A DNA stretch of 64,000 bases from Symbiodinium microadriaticum (taxonomy: Eukaryota > Sar > Dinophyceae > Suessiales > Symbiodiniaceae), in NCBI GenBank assembly GCA_001939145.1, contig LSRX01000717.1, positions 189,732 through 253,731 of the forward strand. The letters are read 5' to 3'. The notes below the pieces were generated by a model. It ran no database searches, was not told where the DNA came from, and saw only the letters and a program-made list of their open reading frames with translations. A program made the position numbers and the translations under genes. Of this stretch, positions 31,299 through 41,194 are shown piece by piece (the stretch's first letter is position 1; each line of letters begins with the position of its first letter).

Positions 31299-33266
31299 TT
31301 ACTTCTGCCGTCGACCTTGACGGTGACCTGATCGTTCAACCAGTAAGAATAGAAATCTTAGAATCTTCCAGAAAGCAAGAGCCATCCTTAATCTCTGTTC
31401 AAAGGTCATGGTGTTCGTTGGGTCTGACCGGCGCCATCTCTGCTGCATGTCTGCCGGTGCTGCATACTCGGTGCCATGCCCGTGTTCTGCTGGCAGCTTA
31501 CCACCGACCTTCTCGATGGCCTCGCAAAGGGGTTGATTTATCAGCGCACATGTGCTAAGTGACCGAGCCTTTTTTATGGCCATCTTCGCTTCATGCACAT
31601 CAATGCCGTTGTCGAAAACATAATCCTCGTGGTAGACATTGCAACCAAAATGCGAATACACTAGGCGTCTGGATACAGGGTACTGAGCCGGTAATTCAGG
31701 GTACTGTGTGAAGTTCTTCGGCAACGCGTAGTCAATTGACAGCCCCTGCTGGCCGAGGCCAATGCAATACGTCCGGAATGCGGGGGCGACGGCAAACCGG
31801 AAGAGAGTTGCCCGGGACCGCTCACGAGCATCATCGCAGACATGGAACTTTACTGCACCCTCTGGCTTGGAGTCTTGAAACTTCCTTAAACGGGACATCA
31901 AGCCCTCCAGCTCGCCTGGTGTGTATTCTGCGAACTCCATAAGCATGTGGTGGTCAAACTCCTGCGTTAGCGCTTGTAGCTTTGCCGGCAAAGGCTTCGG
32001 CAAGATGCCGTTAAACCACCAAAGGAACTTGTCGCAAACGATGGTTGCAAACGGCAAAGGCACAGATTCGATGAAAAGCTTCAGATTCCACAACGGCTCC
32101 AGTCTCGTCATTCCTAAGATCTCAATCATCTTGATCAGGATCCGTCCTGCCTGGTCAACTGCATCGTGCACCTCGCGGTTGATGTACTCGCATGACTTCG
32201 CCATACAGTCAGGGCTGGCAATGCAAACCTCTCGCTTCAGCGCCTGAGCCGTCTCAAAGTCGCAGCAGGAAGCCCAAATCACGCTGTCTTTCTGAGGCAT
32301 GGGAAATGTATCGTGTAGTGTCGCCAATATCAGAACTTTACCTTCTGAACGATTGCATTCGGCACCACTAGTATCTGCATTGTACCGGGAAACATTGCTG
32401 TCCAACTTAGTGAGGTGCTGCCGGTAGTTTGGCCAAGATGCGGCAACCGTACACTTGGGATTCAAGTCTTGAAGGCCCAGTTCGGTGGCAGACTCGAGGA
32501 AATCTAACGCATCTTTGCCTTTTACATTGAGACCCAAGGTGTCCACGAGCTCCACCTCGCCTCCTTCAGCAACACGGCAGAACAAGGCGCGGTTTGTGAA
32601 CGCCGGCCCCTTCCGGATCTGCGTCCCTCCGCTTCCATAGGACACTCCCGCAGCAACCGATGGGTTCAAGAAGATTGACCCAAGCACAGAATGGGAGTCT
32701 CTGTTGTACTTGTTTTTCAATTCGCTCTGAAGCTGAAATATGCCAGCTCCTGCAAAGCACAGCACCTGGCCTCCATCAGCTCCTACCGGAAGGATTTTGT
32801 TGAGTCGTCTCATGTTTATAATCACGGTCGGCCTATCACACTCCCCTCTGGGGACAGAACCTCCAGTAAGTGAGGTGTTGGCGCCCTGTGGCAAAACAGC
32901 CACGCCTGCAGCACAGCATGCTCTGAGAACTGCCATGGCTTCGTGCAAAGAGCCCGGCTTCACCACAGCCAGTGCGGTTCCTTCGCCTAGCCGCGAACCC
33001 CTCATGGTGACATTGCTGCTGACGTTGCCTCTGCCAACGATCTCGCCCAGCTTGCCTCCAAGTTGCTGCTGAACATCTGTAAGCCGCACTTCACAGCCAC
33101 AGTGCCTGTGTGGCTTTGACTCCTTCGGCTTGTAACCCACGAACAAACCCGAAAGGATCCCAGCGCCGGCTGCGAGGGCGACAGCCCCTCGTCGGGAGCC
33201 ACCGCCATAGAGCGAAAGTGAAACGGAAGCGCAACGGGCTGCGCATGACAGCCTAGTGAATGCCAT
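31299..33266 (-). CDS. dld: Quinone-dependent D-lactate dehydrogenase (FAD flavoprotein)
   Basis: Oxidises D-lactate to pyruvate with FAD, passing electrons to a quinone pool. The 655-residue frame follows bacterial Dld along its length. The FAD-binding domain has 'VLPQGANTSLTGGSVPRG' (residues 124-141), 'RDSHSVLGS' and 'YGSGGTQIRKGPAF' (about 210-223). The membrane-associated Dld-type C-terminal domain contains 'YSHFGCNVYHEDYVFDNGID', 'KLPAEHGHGTEYAAP' and 'RRSDPTNTM'. I chose ATG 33266 because it opens an Arg/Ser/Ala-rich, acid-free stretch of a mitochondrial-presequence type, followed by a hydrophobic segment 'GAVALAAGAGILSGLFVGY' (about 27-45); the frame is open further upstream to 33578. 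Bacterial enzymes are about 570 residues; the excess is this N-terminal extension and a basic C-terminal tail. No intron is apparent, which is unusual for a dinoflagellate and suggests retroposition or bacterial ancestry. Location is probably mitochondrial (inference). Confidence 0.88.
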   Translation of the reverse strand: MAFTRLSCAARCASVSLSLYGGGSRRGAVALAAGAGILSGLFVGYKPKESKPHRHCGCEVRLTDVQQQLGGKLGEIVGRGNVSSNVTMRGSRLGEGTALAVVKPGSLHEAMAVLRACCAAGVAVLPQGANTSLTGGSVPRGECDRPTVIINMRRLNKILPVGADGGQVLCFAGAGIFQLQSELKNKYNRDSHSVLGSIFLNPSVAAGVSYGSGGTQIRKGPAFTNRALFCRVAEGGEVELVDTLGLNVKGKDALDFLESATELGLQDLNPKCTVAASWPNYRQHLTKLDSNVSRYNADTSGAECNRSEGKVLILATLHDTFPMPQKDSVIWASCCDFETAQALKREVCIASPDCMAKSCEYINREVHDAVDQAGRILIKMIEILGMTRLEPLWNLKLFIESVPLPFATIVCDKFLWWFNGILPKPLPAKLQALTQEFDHHMLMEFAEYTPGELEGLMSRLRKFQDSKPEGAVKFHVCDDARERSRATLFRFAVAPAFRTYCIGLGQQGLSIDYALPKNFTQYPELPAQYPVSRRLVYSHFGCNVYHEDYVFDNGIDVHEAKMAIKKARSLSTCALINQPLCEAIEKVGGKLPAEHGHGTEYAAPADMQQRWRRSDPTNTMTFEQRLRMALAFWKILRFLFLLVERSGHRQGRRQK

Positions 33267-33849
33267 CTCGGCCCAAGCCGCCGAAGCCGAAGATCCCTTG
33301 AGGAGCCTTTCGGAGGCTGTGAGGCTCGGGCTGATACAAGCCAAGCGCTGGCGGCTAACTTCGCCTGAGACAAGATGGGCGAGGCAGGATGTTCGAGACG
33401 ACGGCAAGAAAAATCCTGCAACGCTTCCTATGGCTATGCTTCCTTTGCATTCTCGCGATGAAGCTGAGTCTGCACATCTAGGGTCCAAAAATCTTCGAAG
33501 CCCCTTTAGGACATCTCGCGCCCGACCGGGACGCGCTAATTTACTGCAAGAGCATGCAGGCCGTGCTTGGCCTGACAAAACCGTTTCGGTTGTGTGTGCG
33601 TCAATGCTTTACACCCTGCGTCGAGGATCAAAAGCCGCACTCACCGACGGATGGCGTCTTACGCGCACAACAAAAGTCGGGTGAGCTTTATTTTTGCGGA
33701 CCTACAGGACGGAGGGGATGTCGCTCACGACTTCAGCAAATTCAATAAACACGTTCCCCCCATTGGAGCGCCGGCTTCGGCGGGAAGACATGCAAAGTTT
33801 TAAAGCCGAAAGAGGCAGCAAAGCCGACAAACGACCGCGAGGGAGGGCC
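33267..33849. other. Spacer between two tandem minus-strand genes
   Basis: About 580 bases separate the end of the MFS/glycosyltransferase gene (33850) from the start of dld. I found no TATA box, no spliced-leader relic and no other recognised element. Part of it (to 33578) is open in the dld frame and could be 5' coding sequence if an upstream start is used. Confidence 0.5.
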
Positions 33850-36234
33850 CTATACATGCTCCATCTGCAGGTGCGTCAGGTGCAGAGGTGCCACCTCTCC
33901 CGCCACCCTCTGGTAGGAGTAGCCGGTGAGAGGCTTGCTTTCGGCATTCAAGCGTTGAATTAAGAACTCGTTGCAATCGCGGCCTTTTGCCAGCGCTTCC
34001 TCCCGGCCATAGAGGCGCAAACCTCGGGCTCCGTACGCCTGGTACGGGTGCGCTCTCAAGACACTTTGGCTGGCATAGGTCCCATAGAGGACATATTCGG
34101 AGACACGCTCGAAGCCCTCGGCAATGCCGAGGATCTTTAGCGGCCAAGGCTCTGCACATTCCGAGCCAACATTGGTCTCAATCAGATCCAGCATCTGGCA
34201 CAGAACCCCTTTGTTGAAGACCATGTGGTGTGCAATCCAGGTTCCTCCCTTGCGCGGCTGAGTGGGCTCCATCTTGAGGATATGCCGGGTGCTCGAATCG
34301 TAGGCTTCCTGATGCTTGTCAGAAAGGTACTTCTCCTGCAGCGGCGCGACGTAGCACTGCGTGCTGCTGGGATCTGTCAGCGGCCAAGGTTCGAGCACAA
34401 TCAGATCCGCATCCCACACACAGAAGTTCTCAGAGATCCCCTCAATGCACTGCCCCGCTCCCAGCTTCAGGAGCTGCTGCCACCACCAGCCGAAGTCGCG
34501 CGGGCTCTTCGTTCCCTTCCAAGCTTGCTTCAGATCCTCTCTGCTGAAGTTAAAGGTCTTCTGGAAGTAGGACTCCTCATCAACGAAGGAAATCTTGCCG
34601 CGCGGGACGCTCCACTCCATCATAACCTCCGAGACAGCTTTCCTTGCCTCCTGCCGGCAAACAATGTAGATTTGCCTGGGTGCATAGTGTGAAAAGATGC
34701 CCTCGAGGACAGTGCGTGTGAAGGGCCCCATGGCTTTCAACGGAATCACGAAGTCCATGGAGGGCACCCGCACGTCCTTCCTGAAATCTGGTAGGATTAG
34801 CTGCAGCTCAAAGGAGAAGAGGGCAATGCAGACGGACGCAAGCATGGACAGTGTCAAGGTGCTTCCGGCCACCAAGACGCCAGACGAGCTGGCGAGGGAT
34901 CCCACGACGAGGGGGATCACAACGTCTGCAGAGGAGTTAAAGAAGCGACAGCCATTCATGAAGCTCTTGCTGCGCTCTTTGGGTGCATGCAGGATGGACA
35001 GGGCAATGGCCGCACCGGCACTCAGGCCGCAGGCAAGGCCAAGCAGACTGGCCCCCTGCACATAGAAGCCCATCCCCGGCATGCAGAGAACCTGAATTCC
35101 GACAGCGGAAAGCAGCACGGAGACCAAGACCAGCGGAAGGATACCAAGGCATTCCATCATCCAACCACCCAAGGGTGCAGCGACCAAAGATTCCATCTGC
35201 GACATGAAGGCCACGTTGCCCACGAAGCTCGTGGAGATCTCATTCTCGGCGCCAATCAAGGGAATCAAGAACTTCTGAGCCTCCCTGGCGATGGCCATCG
35301 TGAAGATGAGGAAGCAAACCTTCGCGAACTGCCACGAGATCCACGAAAACCTCGATGAATTCAGGCTTGAGGTTGGTACCGCTGGCAACGTTGGCGGTGG
35401 CAACACTTGCGAAGTGCCTTGAGTGGAGATCGCAGCCTCGAGGTCCTCCGCCCCCTTCGGTGTCGAGGCCTTGGACTCTGCAGACTCCTGGTGCAGCTTC
35501 TGCATCCTCCGGAGCCTCCGGCCCTGCAGTGCACTGCTGCAGGTTAGCAGGAGGATCAGGCCGGCGTACAGCAAGAAGCCCCCGCCACACAAGAAGCCGA
35601 GGTTGGTGTAAACCGTGCAGTCCACAAAGGAGGTCACGAAGGCAGCCGCTGCGATGCCGACAATGTTGGAGGCACTCACCCAGCCTGACACGAACGCCTG
35701 CCCATCTCCCACTTCTTCTGCCTGGTAGAAGGTTCTTGCGACCACATGCCTCAGTCTAAAGTTTGGATAGCCGGCACACGACGGGCGGTTTGGGCATGGA
35801 GAGCTGGCATACCCTAAAAAATCATGCTGCACTCCTTTGCATGCAGGCCGCAGGGACTGGGCAAAGCCCACGAGGCCTGCGGCCCCTGTCAGGCCGTGGA
35901 GGCGCAGCTGGGGCGCAGTGAGCACCCCACCAAGAACTACGCCCATCAAGCCCGTGGAGGCAGCCACGATGCACCTCGGCTCTGCGGCGGTCGCCGGTCA
36001 GCAGAGCAATACAGACAAAGAGAGAAAGGGTTGAGGGGAAATCTGCGGTGTCTAAACTGCGGCAACCGCGGCGCATCAGCCAGGGATGGAGCACACTTGC
36101 GAGTTTAAAGGCAACCAGGTTTGCAAAGACCAGGCCCAAGCCGAAGCTGCCAGCGACCAGACCAGCACTGCTCGCACCGCCAATGCCAGCAGACACGATG
36201 TACTGCGGCGCGGCGACGATCAGCAAACCTGTGC
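33850..36234 (-). CDS. MFS transporter fused to a DUF6492-like glycosyltransferase domain
   Basis: Two exons are resolved. The main exon is 35981..33850. The upstream exon is about 36234..36067, beginning after 'cttgcacag'. The 85-base intron (36066..35982) is GT..AG and joins 'HPWLMRR' to 'EPRCIVAASTG' in phase. The first about 395 residues are a major facilitator fold: 'SFGLGLVFANLVAFKL' and 'LMRRE' (motif-A-like) in the upstream exon, then about ten further hydrophobic helices, with a long hydrophilic central loop (residues about 145-205 of the main exon). From about residue 403 ('SMDFVIPLKAMGPF') a soluble domain follows with 'IYIVCRQEARKA', 'ISFVDEESYF', 'WWWQQLLKL' and 'FCVWDADLIVLEPWPL' (WDAD at 518-521), the layout of DUF6492/GT-A-like nucleotide-sugar transferases with a DxD metal site. 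It ends with a natural stop. The first coding exon may lie further upstream. Substrate and sugar are unknown. A fusion of transporter and transferase on one chain is unusual. Confidence 0.75.
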
Positions 36235-37266
36235 AAGGCACGCACCATTCGTGGCAGCAGTCGTCGTACTCGAAAGACCTATCTTACATGCGTCGAACAT
36301 ACTGAGCCCTATCCATGGCAATAGGCTGAAGCTCCATTGAACATGTAACATTTCCGTACCGAAAGCTGTCGTCATGAGCAAACTGCCGACAAACGATGAT
36401 GGTGTACCAGAGACTTGTCTGTGGTAAGCAGGCGTGCTTCACGCAGGAGCTCCGACATTCATTGCACACGATTCCGTGCAAGTGAAAGAAGTCATGCTCG
36501 CAGCCAAGTGACAGATCAGGAGTAACCCAGCATTTTTCTTTTCAAGCTTTTCCATTAGTTCTGCAATGGCGCAGACCCGCAGGTAGAAGCCGAAAGTGTT
36601 TTGTCCCTCTTTTCTGCGGTTTCTCGCATATACAAGCACATGCATGCATATCCGTTTTCATGCTCAAATACATACGCACACGCACACACACACACACACC
36701 TCTCGATCTGCATGCAGATGTGTGTTCTTTCTGTTTTTCGTTCTCTGTAGACGCACACTCTCTATCTATACAGCCTAAAGCTGCCTGTGTGAATATATAC
36801 TGACACCACAGCTCTTTCTCTCTCGCTCTCACTTTCAATATATTTTGTGCCCATAATAGTCTTACATTTCCTCTTTGTATTCTCTACCTATACCATGTAC
36901 ACACTTTGTCTATGTTACATACATGTAAACAATAAATGTACATATACATTTTTCGTGCGGCATTTATGCATAAACACACGTGTGTAATCATATCAGGAGG
37001 TTGACGGCCTTCTCATCGACATATGGACGCACTGATGTTCAGAGAATATCCGCTAGATTTTAGAGCTGTCGCTTGGAGTGCCTAGTAACTAGTTCTCGTA
37101 CTGAGACTAGGCCGAACTGCTGAGGGCTTGAAAGAAGCATTAGAACATAGTGAGTCGCCCCAAACCTCGCCTGGATGTGTCGAGTGCGAGTGCCAAAAAC
37201 AATATCAATATATATATGTATATGTATATATGTATCTATAAGTAAAAAAACATATACATCTACATC

Positions 37267-37297
<31 letters not shown>

Positions 37298-37304
37298 GCA
37301 TATG

Positions 37305-37357
<53 letters not shown>

Positions 37358-37358
37358 G

Positions 37359-37426
<68 letters not shown>

Positions 37427-37875
37427 NNNNNNNNNNNNNNNNNNNNNNNNNNNNNNNNNNNNNNNNNNNNNNNNNNNNNNNNNNNNNNNNNNNNNNNNNN
37501 NNNNNNNNNNNNNNNNNNNNNNNNNNNNNNNNNNNNNNNNNNNNNNNNNNNNNNNNNNNNNNNNNNNNNNNNNNNNNNNNNNNNNNNNNNNNNNNNNNNN
37601 NNNNNNNNNNNNNNNNNNNNNNNNNNNNNNNATATATATACATATATATATATACATATATATATACATATATATACATATATATATATACATATATATA
37701 TATACACATATATATATACACATGTATATATATATATATACATCTATATACATCTATATACATCTATCCCACACCCCACCCACAGGGGGGGGTTGGTGGC
37801 ATCCTGGACCATGGACCAGGGGGGGGGGAGGGGGGGGGACCCGCGGAGCGCCTGACCATATATGTATGTACACAC

Positions 37876-37918
<43 letters not shown>

Positions 37919-38204
37919 TAGACACACACATATATCTATATATCTATATTGATATGTGTGTGTGTGCGCGTGTACGTGAAGAATGATATATACGGTCTTA
38001 ATTTACATGTACAAAAGTGTACCTTTTCTGTACACAGAAATTGTACGTGCATATATACATACACTACACTACACACATATACACACGTGGGGTGAACACA
38101 AACAGATAGTGTATGCACATGCATACATATATAGAGAGAGAGAGAAAAACAAATCATAGTGAACGTGTGCAACATACATACATACATACAGACAGACATA
38201 CGTG
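36235..38204. repeat. AT- and CA-rich microsatellite block with assembly gap
   Basis: Contains (CA)n near 36675..36698; AT-rich unique sequence to 37190; (CATATA)n at 37200..37426; a 205-base run of N at 37427..37631; (ATATATAC)n at 37632..37766; a G-run near 37786..37838; (CACATA)n at 37868..37930; and short GA and CATA runs at 38129..38200. No gene seen; translated frames are repeat artefacts. Confidence 0.9.
37427..37631. other. Assembly gap (205 N)
   Basis: A run of N flanked on both sides by TATA/CATA repeats, so the missing sequence is probably more of the same and its true length is unknown. Confidence 0.99.
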
Positions 38205-38965
38205 CACAGGCATACAGATATGCTGCGCTTGTATATGGGATACGCCGCCAGGATGGGCCTTTCTCTGGAGGCTCCTTTGGCGGGAGTTTCGTCCGGAACA
38301 GGCGAACAGAGCACTCACCTGCTCTCCCCGAAATTCCGTGGGCGCGAGTTGGGGTTTTCGGCTCTGCAAGAATGGGAGAGCGACATCTCCAAGTACGAGG
38401 GCGAGTCTGGCACTGACAAGGCATATCGGACGAAGACAAGGAGGGCTCTTCTCATGGTCGAATCGTCGAATACGTTAAAGCAACATTTGTCTATGCATGC
38501 CTCTAAGCTTAGCAAGTATATATGAGGACGTGCGTCCCATCGTGCTGTCTTACCTCCAAGCAAAGTGGACGCCTTCCGGGACATACGTGCAGCATGGTGG
38601 GCGCAAGCACCATGACCCCGACGCGATTGATATCGGAAAGGTCGGGGATAAAGGCGCCAAGTGTGGCAGGGGAAATCGCAAGGGGGGCAAAGGATAAGGA
38701 GACGGCAAAGGCAAAGGAAAAGAAAAGGGCAAGGAGGGTAAAGGAAAGGGCCACCGCACCGCCCACACCGCGAATGAGTGCTGGTACAACACAAAAGGCC
38801 AAGGCAAAGGGCAGAAGGGCCGCGGTGTCCGCCCCCTACAGGATTGTGAATGGTGTGGAGTACCTGAGCTCCAACTGCAAGTTCGGGGAGACGGTGATGA
38901 CAAAGCTGCCAAAGCCGGCCAACAAAGCCCAGAAGCGATGGATTCGAGGAGTCAGGGTCGGCAAG
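38205..38965 (+). pseudogene. Decayed, internally deleted Ty1/copia-like retroelement
   Basis: The first part is Gag-like: 'LQEWESDISKYEGESGTDKA', 'TLKQHLSMHASKLSKY', then in the next frame 'EDVRPIVLSYLQAKW', 'DPDAIDIGKVGDKG' and a Lys/Gly-rich stretch 'GDGKGKGKEKGKEGKGKGH' with 'NECWYN' where a zinc knuckle would be expected. After a stop at 38695 and a frame change, 38820..38955 encodes 'SSNCKFGETVMTKLP' and 'KRWIRGVRVGKLDT', matching the segment between integrase and reverse transcriptase in dinoflagellate copia-like polyproteins. Most of protease, integrase and all of RT are missing. The element runs directly into a TATA microsatellite. No LTR was recognised. Confidence 0.65.
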
Positions 38966-39347
38966 CTCGATACACACACACATATATATATATATACATA
39001 CATACATTTATTTATTGATTTATTTGTTTATATATATATATATATATCTCCACCAGTCCACAAGTACATATATAGATAGATAGATAGATGGATGGATGGA
39101 TGGATGGATGGATAGATAGATAGATAGATAGACAGATAGAGAAGTGTGTGTGTGTGCACAAAGATATGGCGTACATGTCCTACGGTACACAAGGAGCATA
39201 TGTACCTTTAATATGCGAACATACGTACATACATGCATACATGCAGATATAGAAACTAAAGCAATGTATAATAGCATTGCTGAATGTACCAGTATGTATA
39301 TACAAACGAAAAATAAGAAAAAAAACATATATATATATATATATATA
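38966..39347. repeat. TATA and GATA microsatellites
   Basis: (TA)n near 38982..38998 and 39030..39046, (GATA)n/(GATG)n at 39070..39140, and (AT)n at 39326..39347, which ends at a single 'n' (39348). No gene. Confidence 0.93.
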
Positions 39348-39348
39348 N

Positions 39349-40455
39349 GTGTATGTATGTGTATGTATGTGTATGTATGTGTATGTATGTGTATGTATGT
39401 GTATGTATGTGTATGTATGTGTATGTATGTGTATGTATGTGTATGTATGTGTATGTATGTGTATGTATGTGTATGTATGTGTATGTATGTGTATGTATGT
39501 GTATGTATGTGTATGTATGTGTATGTATGTGTATGTATGTGTATGTATGTGTATGTATGTGTATGTATGTGTATGTATGTGTATGTATGTGTATGTATGT
39601 GTATGTATGTGTATGTATGTGTATGTATGTGTATGTATGTGTATGTATGTGTATGTATGTGTATGTATGTGTATGTATGTGTATGTATGTGTATGTATGT
39701 GTATGTATGTGTATGTATGTGTATGTATGTGTATGTATGTGTATGTATGTGTATGTATGTGTATGTATGTGTATGTATGTGTATGTATGTGTATGTATGT
39801 GTATGTATGTGTATGTATGTGTATGTATGTGTATGTATGTGTATGTATGTGTATGTATGTGTATGTATGTGTATGTATGTGTATGTATGTGTATGTATGT
39901 GTATGTATGTGTATGTATGTGTATGTATGTGTATGTATGTGTATGTATGTGTATGTATGTGTATGTATGTGTATGTATGTGTATGTATGTGTATGTATGT
40001 GTATGTATGTGTATGTATGTGTATGTATGTGTATGTATGTGTATGTATGTGTATGTATGTGTATGTATGTGTATGTATGTGTATGTATGTGTATGTATGT
40101 GTATGTATGTGTATGTATGTGTATGTATGTGTATGTATGTGTATGTATGTGTATGTATGTGTATGTATGTGTATGTATGTGTATGTATGTGTATGTATGT
40201 GTATGTATGTGTATGTATGTGTATGTATGTGTATGTATGTGTATGTATGTGTATGTATGTGTATGTATGTGTATGTATGTGTATGTATGTATGTATGTAT
40301 GTATGTGTATGTATGTATGTATGTATGTATGTATGTATGTATGTGTATGTATGTATGTATGTATGTATGTATGCATGCATGTCTGCATGTATGCAGGTAT
40401 GTATGTAGGTATGTGTATGTATGTATGTATGTATGTATGTATGTATGTACGTACG
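39349..40455. repeat. Perfect 10-bp satellite (GTATGTATGT)n
   Basis: About 94 consecutive copies of 'gtatgtatgt' without a single mismatch from 39349 to 40290, followed by irregular (GTAT)n to about 40455. The array starts at a single 'n' at 39348 that marks an assembly join. Long open frames across it in every frame and strand are artefacts. Confidence 0.99.
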
Positions 40456-40460
40456 CTTGC

Positions 40461-41100
40461 ATGCATGACTGTATCCATGTATGTTCGTTAGTCGTTTCTG
40501 TGGCTTTGTCGCGTTCGCAGGGTGATGCTGCCATGTGGGTGCGGAGCGTTGGCGGGGCTGGGGAGGGTTCCATCCCTTAAGTCTTCCTTCGCTCTTCGTG
40601 GCAGCGCTAGCAAAAAGTCTGCCATCGAAAAACTCAAAACGACAGCACAACTCCCGCAACAAATGTCTTCGCCTCAATCTCCAAAACTGAAACTCATGAT
40701 TAAGGTCACTAGCACTGCGCGAGAATTAATGTTCGACGTACGGATCGCAGCTTGGCCAGGAAGCACTGCATTGCCGCAGGTCTCAATTCCGTCGCATCAA
40801 AAGCTCCCCACAGGCTCACTCTTTTTTGCCCCTTTCCCTCGTGGCAGAGCTTGAGCAGGAGATCTGTGCAGGGTCGGTCAATACCTGCGAGGCCTCTTTC
40901 TCAACGGGCTTAGGGCTCACCAGTGCTTGAACTCCGTGCATCGTCGACCAGGCGCAGACTCTACTTGCAATCTTTGCAGGTGAAGAGCGTCAAGGACTTG
41001 GGGCTGCCGGGCGCCTTCCCTGTAAGTGCCTCGGCTGTGCCCTTCGGAGGCTTTGACATGAGAAACACGTCTTTGTTCGGCCGCTACCTCAACAACTCTG
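40461..41100 (+). other. Possible 3' exons of a plus-strand gene
   Basis: A 42-base stretch 40980..41021 is bounded by a strong acceptor 'atctttgcag' and a perfect donor 'gtaagt', encoding 'VKSVKDLGLPGAFP'. Upstream, after 'ctcgtggcag' near 40848, comes 'ELEQEICAGSVNTCEASF'. The frame at 40522..40854 could be an earlier exon. No family recognised. If real, this gene converges on the minus-strand OPR gene next door. Confidence 0.3.
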
Positions 41101-41194
41101 ATCTCGCTGCTCGAGTGCATTGCCTTTTCTCGGCGCTCTTGCATCACATCAACATGACGGCCAAGTCTCCGTGCAGTATCGCTCATGGGCGTAC

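Noticed and set aside
33267..33578. Upstream extension of dld to 33578
   Set aside because: The frame is open, but the targeting-like start at 33266 is more plausible. The upstream part is Ser/Arg-rich with no conserved block; not excluded by sequence alone.
33256..33684. Plus-strand frame antisense to the dld 5' end
   Set aside because: Shadow of the minus-strand coding sequence and its upstream extension; no protein character of its own.
37060..37952. Long Tyr/Val and Ile/His frames
   Set aside because: They cross TATA/CATA repeats and a 205-base N gap.
39020..40677. Open frames of up to 517 codons on both strands
   Set aside because: They are products of the 10-bp satellite, translating to short periodic Tyr/Thr/His/Ile or Cys/Met/Val patterns in every frame.
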